Shown here piece by piece: positions 1-8,221 of a stretch of DNA of 64,000 bases. Location of the stretch: NCBI GenBank assembly GCA_965222725.1, contig OZ244969.1, positions 3,720,001 through 3,784,000 of the forward strand, given 5' to 3'. The DNA comes from GCA-2748575 sp965222725 (GTDB taxonomy: Bacteria > Pseudomonadota > Gammaproteobacteria > Pseudomonadales > Ketobacteraceae). The number at the start of each line of letters is the position of its first letter. The stretch's first letter is position 1. A model generated the notes under the pieces. It was given only the letters and a program-made list of their open reading frames with translations. It ran no database searches and was not told the DNA's origin. The position numbers and the translations under genes were made by a program.

Positions 1-1
1 C

Positions 2-856
2 AAAGGCCTGGCAAATCATCGCCGGGTGCCACTGGTATCTGCCACCGGCTCTGTGCCCATGGGGCGCTCCGTGGCAAAAACTGTGGCGGAACGCCTGGGC
101 CGCTGCCTGCTGGAACTGGGCGGGAACAACGGCATGGTGATCAGCGACCAGGCCAACCTGGATCTGGCTTTGAAGGCGACGGTGTTTTCTGCCATTGGTA
201 CCAGTGGCCAGCGGTGTACTTCGTTACGGCGTCTGTTTTTGCATGACGCTATTTATGACGAGTTTATCGCAAGAATGGTGGCGGCTTACGAAACCATTCG
301 CATCGGCGATCCCCGGGATGATGCCAATCTGCTGGGGCCGCTGGTGAATGAAGCAGCCGCCGCTAAACTGGCGGATGCCATACAGCAGGTTAAAAATCAG
401 GGCGGTCGCCTGCTTTACGGCGGTGACAGAATCACTGAAGGAGTACCCGGCGGCGTGTACGTAACCCCGGCCGTTGCGGAAGCGGATCCGGAAATGGGCA
501 TTGTGTTTGAAGAAACCTTTGCGCCGCTGTTATACGTAATGCGCTATCAGGATCTGGACGAAGCCATTCAATGGCACAACGCGGTGCCGCAGGGGTTATC
601 GTCAGCAATTTTTACCGACAACCTGCAGGAGGCGGAACGTTTCCTTTCTGCGGCGGGTTCTGACTGCGGCATTATCAACGTGAATATCGGCACGTCCGGC
701 GCCGAGATAGGCGGCGCCTTTGGTGGCGAAAAAGATACCGGTGGAGGCCGGGAATCAGGATCGGATGCCTGGAAGAATTACATGCGGCGCGCCACTAATA
801 CCATTAACTACGGTGGTGATATCCCGCTGGCTCAGGGTATCGAATTCAATCTTTAA
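2..856 (+). CDS. amaB: L-piperidine-6-carboxylate / aminoadipate-semialdehyde dehydrogenase (ALDH7), 3' part
   Basis: The reading frame is open to the left edge of the window, so the gene is cut; 284 C-terminal residues of a roughly 500-residue enzyme remain. The visible part contains the general-base motif LELGGNN (Glu about visible residue 38) and the catalytic cysteine in GTSGQRCT (Cys about 72), then the C-terminal block EIGGAFGGEKDTGGGRESGS and an RRATNTINY ending. These are hallmarks of the ALDH7/antiquitin branch. Family members oxidise L-2-aminoadipate 6-semialdehyde (in equilibrium with piperideine-6-carboxylate) to aminoadipate with NAD(P)+ in lysine/pipecolate catabolism. It converges on the LuxR-type gene with only 20 bp between the stops. 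Family assignment is strong; the substrate is inferred from the family. Confidence 0.9.
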   Translation, partial: KGLANHRRVPLVSATGSVPMGRSVAKTVAERLGRCLLELGGNNGMVISDQANLDLALKATVFSAIGTSGQRCTSLRRLFLHDAIYDEFIARMVAAYETIRIGDPRDDANLLGPLVNEAAAAKLADAIQQVKNQGGRLLYGGDRITEGVPGGVYVTPAVAEADPEMGIVFEETFAPLLYVMRYQDLDEAIQWHNAVPQGLSSAIFTDNLQEAERFLSAAGSDCGIINVNIGTSGAEIGGAFGGEKDTGGGRESGSDAWKNYMRRATNTINYGGDIPLAQGIEFNL

Positions 857-876
857 CGGGTTATGACTGAGTCAGC

Positions 877-2622
877 CTAAGCGGGGCTGGATTCCAGCAG
901 GTTGTATTGCTGGGCTTTCAGCACCGCCTCCGTACGATTTTTAACGTACAGTTTGCTGTAGATATTCTTAAGGTGCCACTTCACCGTGGAGATATTGATA
1001 TCACACTGGGATGCAATGGATTTGTTAGGCAGGCCCTGACATAACAGCACCAGAATCCGGTGTTCCGTGTGGGTCAGGGATTCAAACTCCAGGTTTTCCT
1101 CTTTTTGTGGTGTTGCCTTGCGTGGCTGTTTTTTCAGGCTGATTTTAAAATCCACCTGACCAAGGCTCTTCAGCAGATTCTCACTCACATCATGATCGAT
1201 CAGGCCTTCCCGCTGGGCATAGTCAAAGAGTTCGCCAAAGCCGGTCACTTCATCAAACAGGGCCCGGATAATGCCGGTGTCTTGAGAAGTACGCAGGGCC
1301 TGATTCAGGTATTCGCAGGCTTCCTCGTGGTTTTCCCGGCCAAACTCCAGCACAGCGGTGCTGGACAGCAGCACTATGCGTAACAGGCTGTCGCGTTGCA
1401 GCAGGCAAACCTGACTCAGTTGGCCCAGTAAATTGCTGGCAGATTCAAACTCCTGCTGATGTAACGCCACCATCAGTTTGGTGCGCAAGGGAATATGGCC
1501 CACCGCCGGACAATAGCGGCTGTTGTAGTAACTGAGGGTCAGGTCCATGGTGTTCAGGGCGTCTTTGTCGGCATCCCCGGAACGGTACAGGTGAGTACGA
1601 ATCTGCTCGTGGCGTATGGCGCTGCACCAGCGCTGATAACCGGCGGTATCGAGTTTATCGATCAGTTCGTCCAGCAGGCGGGTGGCGCAGTCGTAGCGTC
1701 GCTCCCAGATTTCAATCTTGATCAACACCAGGTAGCCATGCACCATAAATTCGGTAATAGCCGGTATGCCCAGTTTGGGCAGAGCGTGAGTTACCAGAGC
1801 GCGGGCTTCGTGCAAATCGTCCCGGTCGTAAAGCAGCATGGCTTTTACCATGGTCAGCACCGACAGGGCAGGGGAGTCTTCCAGTTCCACACATTCGTTG
1901 ATGGATTTGTCGATACCCTTGATGGCGAGATCAAAGCGGCCTAATGCCCGGTCTGAGAGAGCGATCAGTACCGTGGATATGGCGTAGTTATACAGATCAC
2001 TGCGTTCGGCGTTGGCCATTTTTGCTTTAACGGCAAAGAAACGGCACTTCTCGTAACGACCATTCATGAACAACAGAAACGCGTAAATATTGGTGATCAT
2101 GTAGCGATAATCACTGGGGGCATCCAGATAATTTTTTACCCGCTCCATGGCTTCTGCGGAAATGGCGTTCAGATCATTCTCAAATATAAACTGCAACAGG
2201 CTCAGCACACGTGCATTGGTGGCGTAGCGCTTGATTTCGTCGCTGTCGTAATCAGAAAGAATCCGGTAACTGTTGGTTTCAAAGAATTCGCGGGCAATAC
2301 GGGCCTGCTCGAATTTGCGTTCGCAAAGCAGCGCCCAGATGTAATCCATATAAAGTCGGGGATGATGGATCAGATCGGTTTCGGGGAGGGATTCCAGTAC
2401 CCTGAGTGCTTTATCAGACTCGCCACGCGACACATGGTGAGTCACAAGATCGCTTGCTGTATTCACGGTATCAGATTGTCTGGTGGGCTTTCCGTCGGTG
2501 TAATTCGGATACATTGGGTAAGAAAGCTTGCCATCCAGTGCGCGGTGATATGAGTTCATAGGCCCGACTTTTTTGTACTTTTTGTTTAGCAGCACATTAT
2601 TATTTTCTTTGATGTCGGACAA
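877..2622 (-). CDS. LuxR-type transcriptional regulator with TPR-like (MalT-like) sensor region, no ATPase domain
   Basis: A 581-residue protein with a GerE/LuxR helix-turn-helix at about residues 515-570 (LTHTEHRILVLLCQGLPNKS, then STVKWHLKNIYSKL). The preceding part is helical and repeat-like, resembling the tetratricopeptide sensor region of MalT/LAL regulators. MalT-type proteins are about 900 residues and begin with a P-loop signalling ATPase; no Walker motif is visible here, so this is a short form that probably responds to a ligand or partner by another route. The listed start is a TTG; an ATG 21 codons downstream (at 2559) is an equally possible start, and neither has a good ribosome-binding site. 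A perfect palindrome lies upstream at 2670-2687. Its neighbours suggest aldehyde or fatty-acid metabolism, but the target genes are unknown. Confidence 0.8.
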   Translation of the reverse strand: MSDIKENNNVLLNKKYKKVGPMNSYHRALDGKLSYPMYPNYTDGKPTRQSDTVNTASDLVTHHVSRGESDKALRVLESLPETDLIHHPRLYMDYIWALLCERKFEQARIAREFFETNSYRILSDYDSDEIKRYATNARVLSLLQFIFENDLNAISAEAMERVKNYLDAPSDYRYMITNIYAFLLFMNGRYEKCRFFAVKAKMANAERSDLYNYAISTVLIALSDRALGRFDLAIKGIDKSINECVELEDSPALSVLTMVKAMLLYDRDDLHEARALVTHALPKLGIPAITEFMVHGYLVLIKIEIWERRYDCATRLLDELIDKLDTAGYQRWCSAIRHEQIRTHLYRSGDADKDALNTMDLTLSYYNSRYCPAVGHIPLRTKLMVALHQQEFESASNLLGQLSQVCLLQRDSLLRIVLLSSTAVLEFGRENHEEACEYLNQALRTSQDTGIIRALFDEVTGFGELFDYAQREGLIDHDVSENLLKSLGQVDFKISLKKQPRKATPQKEENLEFESLTHTEHRILVLLCQGLPNKSIASQCDINISTVKWHLKNIYSKLYVKNRTEAVLKAQQYNLLESSPA

Positions 2623-2669
2623 GTAATAAACGACGAATTGGGAGAATATTCACAAAATCATATCGTGCA

Positions 2670-2687
2670 CTATACCTTTAGGTATAG
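2670..2687. promoter_or_regulatory. Perfect 18-bp palindrome upstream of the LuxR-type gene
   Basis: CTATACCTTTAGGTATAG is an exact inverted repeat (8-2-8) lying 48 bp upstream of the TTG start of the LuxR-type regulator. Its size and symmetry suit a dimeric regulator such as a GerE-type HTH, so autoregulation is a reasonable guess. No experimental support is visible. Confidence 0.5.
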
Positions 2688-2767
2688 ATGGCCTGTTTCC
2701 TTGTAAGGTTACTTTTGTTTCAGTTTGTAAATTGGGTTTTCCGGATTGCGGGTGAAACAGGTTCAAA

Positions 2768-2803
2768 TAAAAAGGCCATGAACCCGTTGGAGTTCATGGC
2801 CTT
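2768..2803 (-). terminator. Rho-independent terminator of the alpha-dioxygenase gene
   Basis: Read on the minus strand, a perfect 12-bp stem (AAGGCCATGAAC with GTTCATGGCCTT) and an 8-nt loop are followed by a T-tract. It begins 19 bp after the stop codon of the minus-strand alpha-dioxygenase gene. Confidence 0.88.
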
Positions 2804-2821
2804 GTTCAGTGAGGATTTACA

Positions 2822-4576
2822 CTATTTGCGAACGGGCAGCTCGTACCACTCGTTCTCTTCATCCCATGGGAAGAAGCCGTTCTCTACGTTTTCAAGACGA
2901 CCAGCCAGCTCCGGGAAGTTACGCACCAGAACGCGGGTGAAAGTAACGTCGTCGATCCAGTCCAGGCCTTCCTGGGTGTAGGTTTCAGCCGTGTAGTCTT
3001 CGGTGAAGAAGCGGTCGGCCATCAGACGGCGGGAAGCCATGGCGATAAAGATCTGGAAGGAAGTTTCGCCGAAGCCGTAACCCGGTGGGCGGTAGCCTTC
3101 AGCAAAAGAACCGATCATCACGTCCAGTGCTTCAATGTCGTCGTTGTACAGGTCACGCATCTTTTCAGCCAGCTCGGTGTCTGGTGTGATGTCGGTGAAG
3201 TCGGTAACCGGCTTCAGACCAATCTGACGACGGAACTCGTTGTAGCGGGGAATGCCGCGCTCACGGTCACGAATGATGTCTACCGCGCCCAGGTCAGTCA
3301 TGGGCACACCTTCCTCAAACGGGAAGTTCATCAGGAAGTCAGGATAGTTGTTCAGCTCCAGCAGACCGGGGTGAGTGCGACCGAAAGAGTACATCAGGTC
3401 AGACACACCATAGCTGTCGGTAACGGCAGTGGCGCCGGCAAAGCTGTGCTCGGGCAGCGTGGTAACACCCACTACCTGATCCGTGTCGGCATCGCGTACT
3501 TCAAAGTCGTCACGCAGCAGCGGGTGCATACGGTAAACGGCGGTGAATTCTTCGGTCAGGCTGAAGGGAACGCCTTCCAGCAGGGTAGGACCACCCATGA
3601 TGCCGTCTGTAGCGGGATTACCCAGACGGGGGAAGTTGATGGGCAGCAGACCGCGCCAGTTGGAGAACATACCTTCTCTCAGGATGTCGTTCTTCAGGAT
3701 GGCTGGTGTCCAGTCAACCGTGTGTATCTTGGCCATCAGAGCGGCGTTGATCAGACGTGCAGTCTGGAACAGTTGCTCGTCGTCCCAGCTTGGGTTGTTG
3801 GACTTGAGCATGTCAGCAATCTTGTTGTGTTCCAGCACGAACAGGGTGTGCATCAGTTCCAGGCCAACCCACCAGTTACGGTTAAAACCGGTGTCAGGAA
3901 TACCTTTTTGCGGATCGATCGGCAGACGGCCATCAATCACGATCATTTTACCGTCAACAAAGCTACGCAGGCGGTTCTGGGTTTCCTGGTTGCTGCCGTA
4001 AATCTGTGAGCCATCCCACCAGGCAGTGTTTTCGTTAATAAATGTTTCGTCGTAATCGCTGGCGTGAGGTGAGGTATCCGCAGGAGTACGGCCAATCGGC
4101 ATGGTGCCGTCGCCACTGTCGTGAGTATCGGTGTAATCAACAGGAACCTTGATCTGGTTGCTGTGGTCGCGCAAACTGTGTTCGAACCAGTCGTGGATCA
4201 TGAACTGAATCCAGGAAGCGGCCAGGTAGTTCAGGAAGGGCACTTCGCGAATGCCTTCATCACGGGTCAGCAGTTCTTTACTGATTTCCCGCGGATTGGG
4301 TTCCAGCAGCTTTTCCGGCTCCATGAAAGAAGCGTCGGCCTGAATGTTGCGACCCATGCGCATACCGGACATCCCCATTGCCGGCAGGTCAAGGTCATTA
4401 CAGCGGCCATCAGCGCTACGGTACATAATGTCTGCATCGGTACACTCAACGGTAGGCCAGTCCCCATCGGCGTAGGTGTCAAACAGATTGTTTTCGAACA
4501 GTTGGCAACGAATGTTGGCAAGCGTTAACAGACCTATCAGTGGTCCGAACACCCACCACTTCATATATGCGCTCAT
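2822..4576 (-). CDS. Fatty acid alpha-dioxygenase-type heme peroxidase
   Basis: A 584-residue member of the animal heme peroxidase superfamily that matches the plant/bacterial alpha-dioxygenase branch in its diagnostic blocks: WIQFMIHDWFEHS (distal His about 128), WWDGSQIYGSN, AKIHTVDWTPAIL, and SLTEEFTAVYRMHPLL. In the last block the Tyr-Arg-Met-His arrangement supplies the catalytic tyrosine (about 348) and proximal heme histidine (about 351). Alpha-dioxygenases add O2 to the alpha carbon of fatty acids; the 2-hydroperoxide decays to an aldehyde one carbon shorter. The ATG at 4576 is chosen over an upstream ATG at 4675 because a GAGAGTGAG ribosome-binding site precedes it and it starts a hydrophobic segment (about residues 6-20) suggesting export or membrane anchoring. 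It is monocistronic with its own terminator. The natural substrate is not shown. Confidence 0.85.
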   Translation of the reverse strand: MSAYMKWWVFGPLIGLLTLANIRCQLFENNLFDTYADGDWPTVECTDADIMYRSADGRCNDLDLPAMGMSGMRMGRNIQADASFMEPEKLLEPNPREISKELLTRDEGIREVPFLNYLAASWIQFMIHDWFEHSLRDHSNQIKVPVDYTDTHDSGDGTMPIGRTPADTSPHASDYDETFINENTAWWDGSQIYGSNQETQNRLRSFVDGKMIVIDGRLPIDPQKGIPDTGFNRNWWVGLELMHTLFVLEHNKIADMLKSNNPSWDDEQLFQTARLINAALMAKIHTVDWTPAILKNDILREGMFSNWRGLLPINFPRLGNPATDGIMGGPTLLEGVPFSLTEEFTAVYRMHPLLRDDFEVRDADTDQVVGVTTLPEHSFAGATAVTDSYGVSDLMYSFGRTHPGLLELNNYPDFLMNFPFEEGVPMTDLGAVDIIRDRERGIPRYNEFRRQIGLKPVTDFTDITPDTELAEKMRDLYNDDIEALDVMIGSFAEGYRPPGYGFGETSFQIFIAMASRRLMADRFFTEDYTAETYTQEGLDWIDDVTFTRVLVRNFPELAGRLENVENGFFPWDEENEWYELPVRK

Positions 4577-4967
4577 AGTGATCTCACTCTCTTTTGTAAT
4601 TATTCCTGTGGTTAAAAAAAACGAGAGAAAAGTTACCCTAAACCTCGTTGTCTGTATGTTTCCACAAAAGTCCATGGTGATCCCCCGCCTTTGGTGGGGG
4701 AAAGGATGTTTCTTTGTGAACTTATGTATCTGAAGGGATCAAATAAATATCAATTGGATCATCCACTTAGCATTTTATTTGAGCCCATACTTTGGAAGGG
4801 TGTGCCCTGTCACAGAATCCGGTATTAATGTGATTTGATGACAGTAATTAACCACAGCCGATCCTGATCGGCTGCCATTTATTTTCGATGACTACAGGTA
4901 AACCAGGTGTTTTACTTTTGATTTGCTGGCATCAACCACTAAACAAAAATATAAAGGGTACCTTCTC
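4577..4967. other. 391-bp divergent intergenic region
   Basis: This AT-rich region separates the alpha-dioxygenase gene (minus) from a lipoprotein gene (plus) and should hold both promoters. It contains an imperfect hairpin at 4681-4701 (TCCCCCGCC / GGTGGGGGA) and a near-perfect palindrome at 4855-4874. I see no coding sequence with a plausible start in it. Confidence 0.6.
4855..4874. promoter_or_regulatory. 20-bp palindrome upstream of lipoprotein gene
   Basis: CAGCCGATCCTGATCGGCTG has 9-bp arms and a 2-bp centre. The spacer is too short for a good RNA hairpin and there is no T-tract, so an operator is more likely than a terminator. It lies 93 bp upstream of the lipoprotein start at 4968. 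Confidence 0.4.
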
Positions 4968-5735
4968 ATGAGACTTAAAAATGTTGCGCTGCTGACTCTT
5001 CTTCCTTCCATGCTGCTGGTGGGGTGCGGCGGCGAAGAGCGTCGTTCAACGACGGACAGTGCTGACTTGTCCGGTTTGTGGCGAACCACTTTAACCAGTG
5101 CACAAATAGGATTGGATGCCGACTCCAATATCAGTTATCTGCTGGAAGATTCCGGCGAAGGTCTGTTTATGACCAGTTGTATCAACCGCTCGCGCATTGA
5201 GCTGGATCGTCAGGGCGATACCATTGTGGGCTTGCCGGTGGGGGATACTACCGTGGTGAACAACGATACCATCCGCGGCTCCGGTGAGTTCGGTAATTCA
5301 CGGGGTTCCAAAATGGCATTGCCGCTGGTGTTTGATATGGGCAGCCTGTCCATGCAGGGTTCCGGATTCGGTAACCGTAACTTTACCGATCTGTGCGTGA
5401 TTTCGTCCGACGCCAAGGTGCTGGGGCAAACCACCTATGAAGAGTATTCCGCCGGCACCATCTATAACGGTGAAACCCTGGAATTCCGCATGCGCATTAT
5501 GGGCAACATCGGCACGTCCACCTACAGCCTGGTTCGCGAGCCTGAATCCGGCGAAGCCAGTATCCTGATTCAGTCACAGGCACTGATTGATGTGTTCAAT
5601 CGCACCGAAGTGGCATTACGTGACGGCACGGTAACCATTACCGAAGACAGCAATGTCTGGCTGAAGGGGAACTACAGTGGTGTCACCCCGGATGGCGTGC
5701 TCATGACCGGTGACTTTGAGCTGGAAAAACCATAG
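4968..5735 (+). CDS. Putative lipoprotein of unknown function
   Basis: A 255-residue protein with a type II signal peptide: MRLK, a hydrophobic stretch, then the lipobox LLVGC with the lipidated cysteine at residue 20. The mature part begins GGEERRSTTDS, a flexible linker, and is otherwise mixed beta-like sequence with few charged clusters; I do not recognise a domain. The ATG at 4968 is preferred over an in-frame TTG/ATG region 45 bp upstream because the lipoprotein signal starts exactly there and an AAAGGG motif precedes it. The gene stands alone, with a strong terminator 49 bp after the stop. The lack of an obvious +2 aspartate suggests outer-membrane sorting, which is inference. Confidence 0.75.
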   Translation: MRLKNVALLTLLPSMLLVGCGGEERRSTTDSADLSGLWRTTLTSAQIGLDADSNISYLLEDSGEGLFMTSCINRSRIELDRQGDTIVGLPVGDTTVVNNDTIRGSGEFGNSRGSKMALPLVFDMGSLSMQGSGFGNRNFTDLCVISSDAKVLGQTTYEEYSAGTIYNGETLEFRMRIMGNIGTSTYSLVREPESGEASILIQSQALIDVFNRTEVALRDGTVTITEDSNVWLKGNYSGVTPDGVLMTGDFELEKP

Positions 5736-5783
5736 GTTAATCCGCGCAATCTCATAGTTGAACGTTTGCAGAGCGTTAAACGG

Positions 5784-5810
5784 AAAGGGAAGCTTCGGCT
5801 TCCCTTTTTT
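5784..5810 (+). terminator. Rho-independent terminator
   Basis: AAAGGGAAGC, a TTCG tetraloop, then GCTTCCCTTTTTT form a 10-bp stem with a U-tract just after the lipoprotein gene. Confidence 0.93.
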
Positions 5811-5900
5811 AGTCAAATCTTACATAGACGCCTGGCGCATAAAAGTGAAACGAAAATTTAAAAAACTTTGATAAGCGTCTGAAAAACAAAGGAATGCGCC

Positions 5901-5928
5901 TTGAATCCCGGCTGGCAGTCTATATACT
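5901..5928 (+). promoter_or_regulatory. Sigma-70-type promoter for the TRL-family lipoprotein gene
   Basis: TTGAAT (5901-5906) and TATACT (5923-5928) are separated by 16 bp, a good match to -35 and -10 elements. They lie about 80 bp upstream of the start codon at 6011. Confidence 0.6.
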
Positions 5929-6010
5929 CGCTTCGCGTTTCTGTTTTATGACAGGAGCCCGTGGATTATCTGTATTTATGACGAATAGTCGAATCTAAGG
6001 AAGATTTCTT

Positions 6011-6325
6011 ATGTTGAAAAAACTTATTGCTGCGACCACTGTATCTGCCACTGTTCTGCTGACCGGTTGTGCTACTGGTCTGTCTCCTGTTGGTACTGGC
6101 CTGATCACCGACGTTAAAGGTCCTCTGGCTGCGACTGGCGAAGCCGGCACCAAAACCGGTAAAGCCTGCGCCAACACCATTCTTGGCCTGATCAACAAAG
6201 GCGACGCTTCCATTGAAGCCGCCAAAAAAGACGGTGGTATTTCTGTCGTAGCTACTGCTGACTACCACACCAAAGGTTTCTACCCGTTCTTCGGTGACAC
6301 CTGCGTGCACGTCACAGGCAAGTAA
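6011..6325 (+). CDS. TRL-family lipoprotein
   Basis: A 104-residue protein with a lipoprotein signal (lipobox LLTGC, Cys20) followed by a domain matching the TRL-like family: a glycine-rich N-terminal part, KACANTILGLINKGDASIEA and a YHTKGFYPFFGDTCVHV ending. Members are small bacterial lipoproteins, first noted near a tRNA-Leu locus, and have no firm function. An AAGGA ribosome-binding site lies 9 nt before the ATG, the promoter is near consensus, and codon choice is strongly biased (repeated GGT, CTG, GTT, ATC). Together these suggest an abundant envelope protein. It is monocistronic with its own terminator. Confidence 0.83.
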   Translation: MLKKLIAATTVSATVLLTGCATGLSPVGTGLITDVKGPLAATGEAGTKTGKACANTILGLINKGDASIEAAKKDGGISVVATADYHTKGFYPFFGDTCVHVTGK

Positions 6326-6363
6326 TCTTTTACTCTTATCATAGAGAGTAACTGAGTTGTCCG

Positions 6364-6396
6364 GAGAGCCGTCGCAAGACGGCTCTCGTCGTTTTA
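6364..6396 (+). terminator. Terminator after the TRL-family gene
   Basis: GAGAGCCGTC, a GCAA loop, then GACGGCTCTC make a perfect 10-bp stem, followed by GTCGTTTT. The U-tract is short but the stem is strong. Confidence 0.8.
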
Positions 6397-6494
6397 CCCG
6401 GTGAAAACGCAAGTATGGCTCTGGCGTCATACATCTGACATAATGGTACGGTAGTATCAAAAAATAATAATGCTATAAATTTGGGGCTACCTCT

Positions 6495-8147
6495 ATGTCT
6501 TTTTCCCGCCGCACCTTTTTGAAAGGGGCTGCCGGTACGGCTGGTGTTGCCAGTCTGCCTGTGTTGCCCGGCTGCGTTGCTGCTGCCGATAATCCCTTCA
6601 CCCATGGTGTTGCCAGTGGCGACCCGCTGACTGACCGGGTGATTCTCTGGACCCGTGTCACGCCATTTACCCCCGCCGGTGTTCCTGCTACGCCGGATGA
6701 ATACCCGGAACTGATCAGCTATCGCTGGCTGATTGCAGAGGATCCGGATTTGTTATCGGTGGTTCAGGAAGGCGAGGGTGAAACCTCCCGCGATCGCGAC
6801 TTTACGGTAAAGATTGATCCTGATGGCCTGCAACCCGGCACCACCTATTATTACCGGTTTGAATCCCAGGGCTGGGCATCCCCCACGGGCCGCACCAAAA
6901 CCCTGCCGGAAGGCCATGTGGAGCGATTGCGTATTGCCTTTACGTCCTGCTCCAACTGGGAAGGCGGCTATTTCAATGTTTACGGCGCCATTGCCCGGCG
7001 TGAAGACCTGGATGCAGTGCTGCATCTGGGGGATTACATTTATGAATACGGCGCCGGTGGGTATGGCAGTAATGCCGATGCCCGATCCCATAAACCGGCC
7101 CACGAAATCCTGACTCTGGAAGATTACCGGGAAAGGCACGCCCAGTATAAAACCGATGAATATCTGCAAGAGGCTCATCGCCAGCACCCCTTTATTACCG
7201 TTTGGGATGATCACGAATCAGCCAACGACAGCTATGCCGAAGGCGCAGAAAATCATACCGAAGTAGTAGAAGGCAACTGGTTTGACCGGCGCTCAGCGGC
7301 CGTTAAAGCCTATTTCGAATGGATGCCTATCCGCGAGCAGGGCGTTGATGGTTATGGCGACCAGCTGATATACCGGGATTTTCGCTTTGGCGACCTGATT
7401 GACCTGATGATGCTGGATACACGCCTGTACAGCCGTTCCGAACAGGGTGCGATAGGCGATCTTGGGGTGTTGCTGGATCCGGATCACAAGCTGCTGGGTG
7501 ATTCCCAGGAAGCCTGGCTGTTTGACCGGCTGCTGACTTCGCAACAGGATGGCGTGCGCTGGCGTGTGCTGGGGCAGCAGGTGATGATGGCACAACTGGC
7601 CGCGGGTGCCATCGGTTTCAATATGGACCAGTGGGATGGTTATCCGTTATGCCGGGAGCGCCTGTTCAATCATGTGGTGGACAACCAGATCGATAACTTT
7701 GTGGTGCTCACCGGTGATATTCACTCGTCCTGGGCCAATGATCTGGCCCCGGAACCCTTTAATACCTCCCTGTATGACCGCACTACCGGCGCCGGTGCCA
7801 TTGGTGTGGAATTTGTTACTCCAGGGGTATCCAGCCCGGGGATCGAGGATTACTACCTGGCTTTTGCGGCCTCGCTGGCATTAAAGCGATCTTTGCCCCA
7901 TATGCAGATGGTGGATTTCTTCCACCGGGGTTATGTATTGCTGGATATCAATCACTATCGGATTCAGGCGGAATGGCACTGGGTGCGTTCTGTAAAACGC
8001 AAACACGATATCAGCTTTTTTGCCCGCGCGTTCCAGACCTGGAGTGGCCGCCCGGCACTGGTGCAGGAGTTTGTTAAAACGGAACCTCGCCACGATGCAC
8101 CTGCACTGGCGCCCAAACTGAGCGACGCGCAACGGCGTTTAACCTGA
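6495..8147 (+). CDS. phoD: PhoD-type alkaline phosphatase/phosphodiesterase, Tat-exported
   Basis: A 550-residue protein starting with a twin-arginine signal (SRRTFLKG at residues 4-11) and a hydrophobic segment. The mature part has the PhoD N-terminal domain (FTHGVASGDPLTDRVILWTR) and then the metallophosphatase core: LHLGDYIYEYG (about 177), VWDDHESANDSY (about 236) and LTGDIHSSW (about 406), which carry metal ligands. PhoD enzymes release phosphate from mono- and diesters outside the cytoplasm using Ca2+/Fe3+. A short AAPGC-like ending (VLPGC) lies inside the signal region, so lipid attachment after Tat export is possible. The gene precedes glgX by 74 bp with a hairpin between them, so it is probably transcribed separately. 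No Pho box was identified by eye. Confidence 0.92.
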   Translation: MSFSRRTFLKGAAGTAGVASLPVLPGCVAAADNPFTHGVASGDPLTDRVILWTRVTPFTPAGVPATPDEYPELISYRWLIAEDPDLLSVVQEGEGETSRDRDFTVKIDPDGLQPGTTYYYRFESQGWASPTGRTKTLPEGHVERLRIAFTSCSNWEGGYFNVYGAIARREDLDAVLHLGDYIYEYGAGGYGSNADARSHKPAHEILTLEDYRERHAQYKTDEYLQEAHRQHPFITVWDDHESANDSYAEGAENHTEVVEGNWFDRRSAAVKAYFEWMPIREQGVDGYGDQLIYRDFRFGDLIDLMMLDTRLYSRSEQGAIGDLGVLLDPDHKLLGDSQEAWLFDRLLTSQQDGVRWRVLGQQVMMAQLAAGAIGFNMDQWDGYPLCRERLFNHVVDNQIDNFVVLTGDIHSSWANDLAPEPFNTSLYDRTTGAGAIGVEFVTPGVSSPGIEDYYLAFAASLALKRSLPHMQMVDFFHRGYVLLDINHYRIQAEWHWVRSVKRKHDISFFARAFQTWSGRPALVQEFVKTEPRHDAPALAPKLSDAQRRLT

Positions 8148-8179
8148 TTTCAGGGAAAAATTGTTCACAAGCGGGGAGA

Positions 8180-8205
8180 GGGTTTATCATTCGGTAAACC
8201 CTTTT
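8180..8205 (+). terminator. Probable terminator between phoD and glgX
   Basis: GGGTTTA and TAAACCC pair over an 8-nt loop and are followed by CTTTTC. It lies 33 bp after the phoD stop and just before the glgX start. Confidence 0.6.
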
Positions 8206-8221
8206 CATTAAGCGCTACCAC

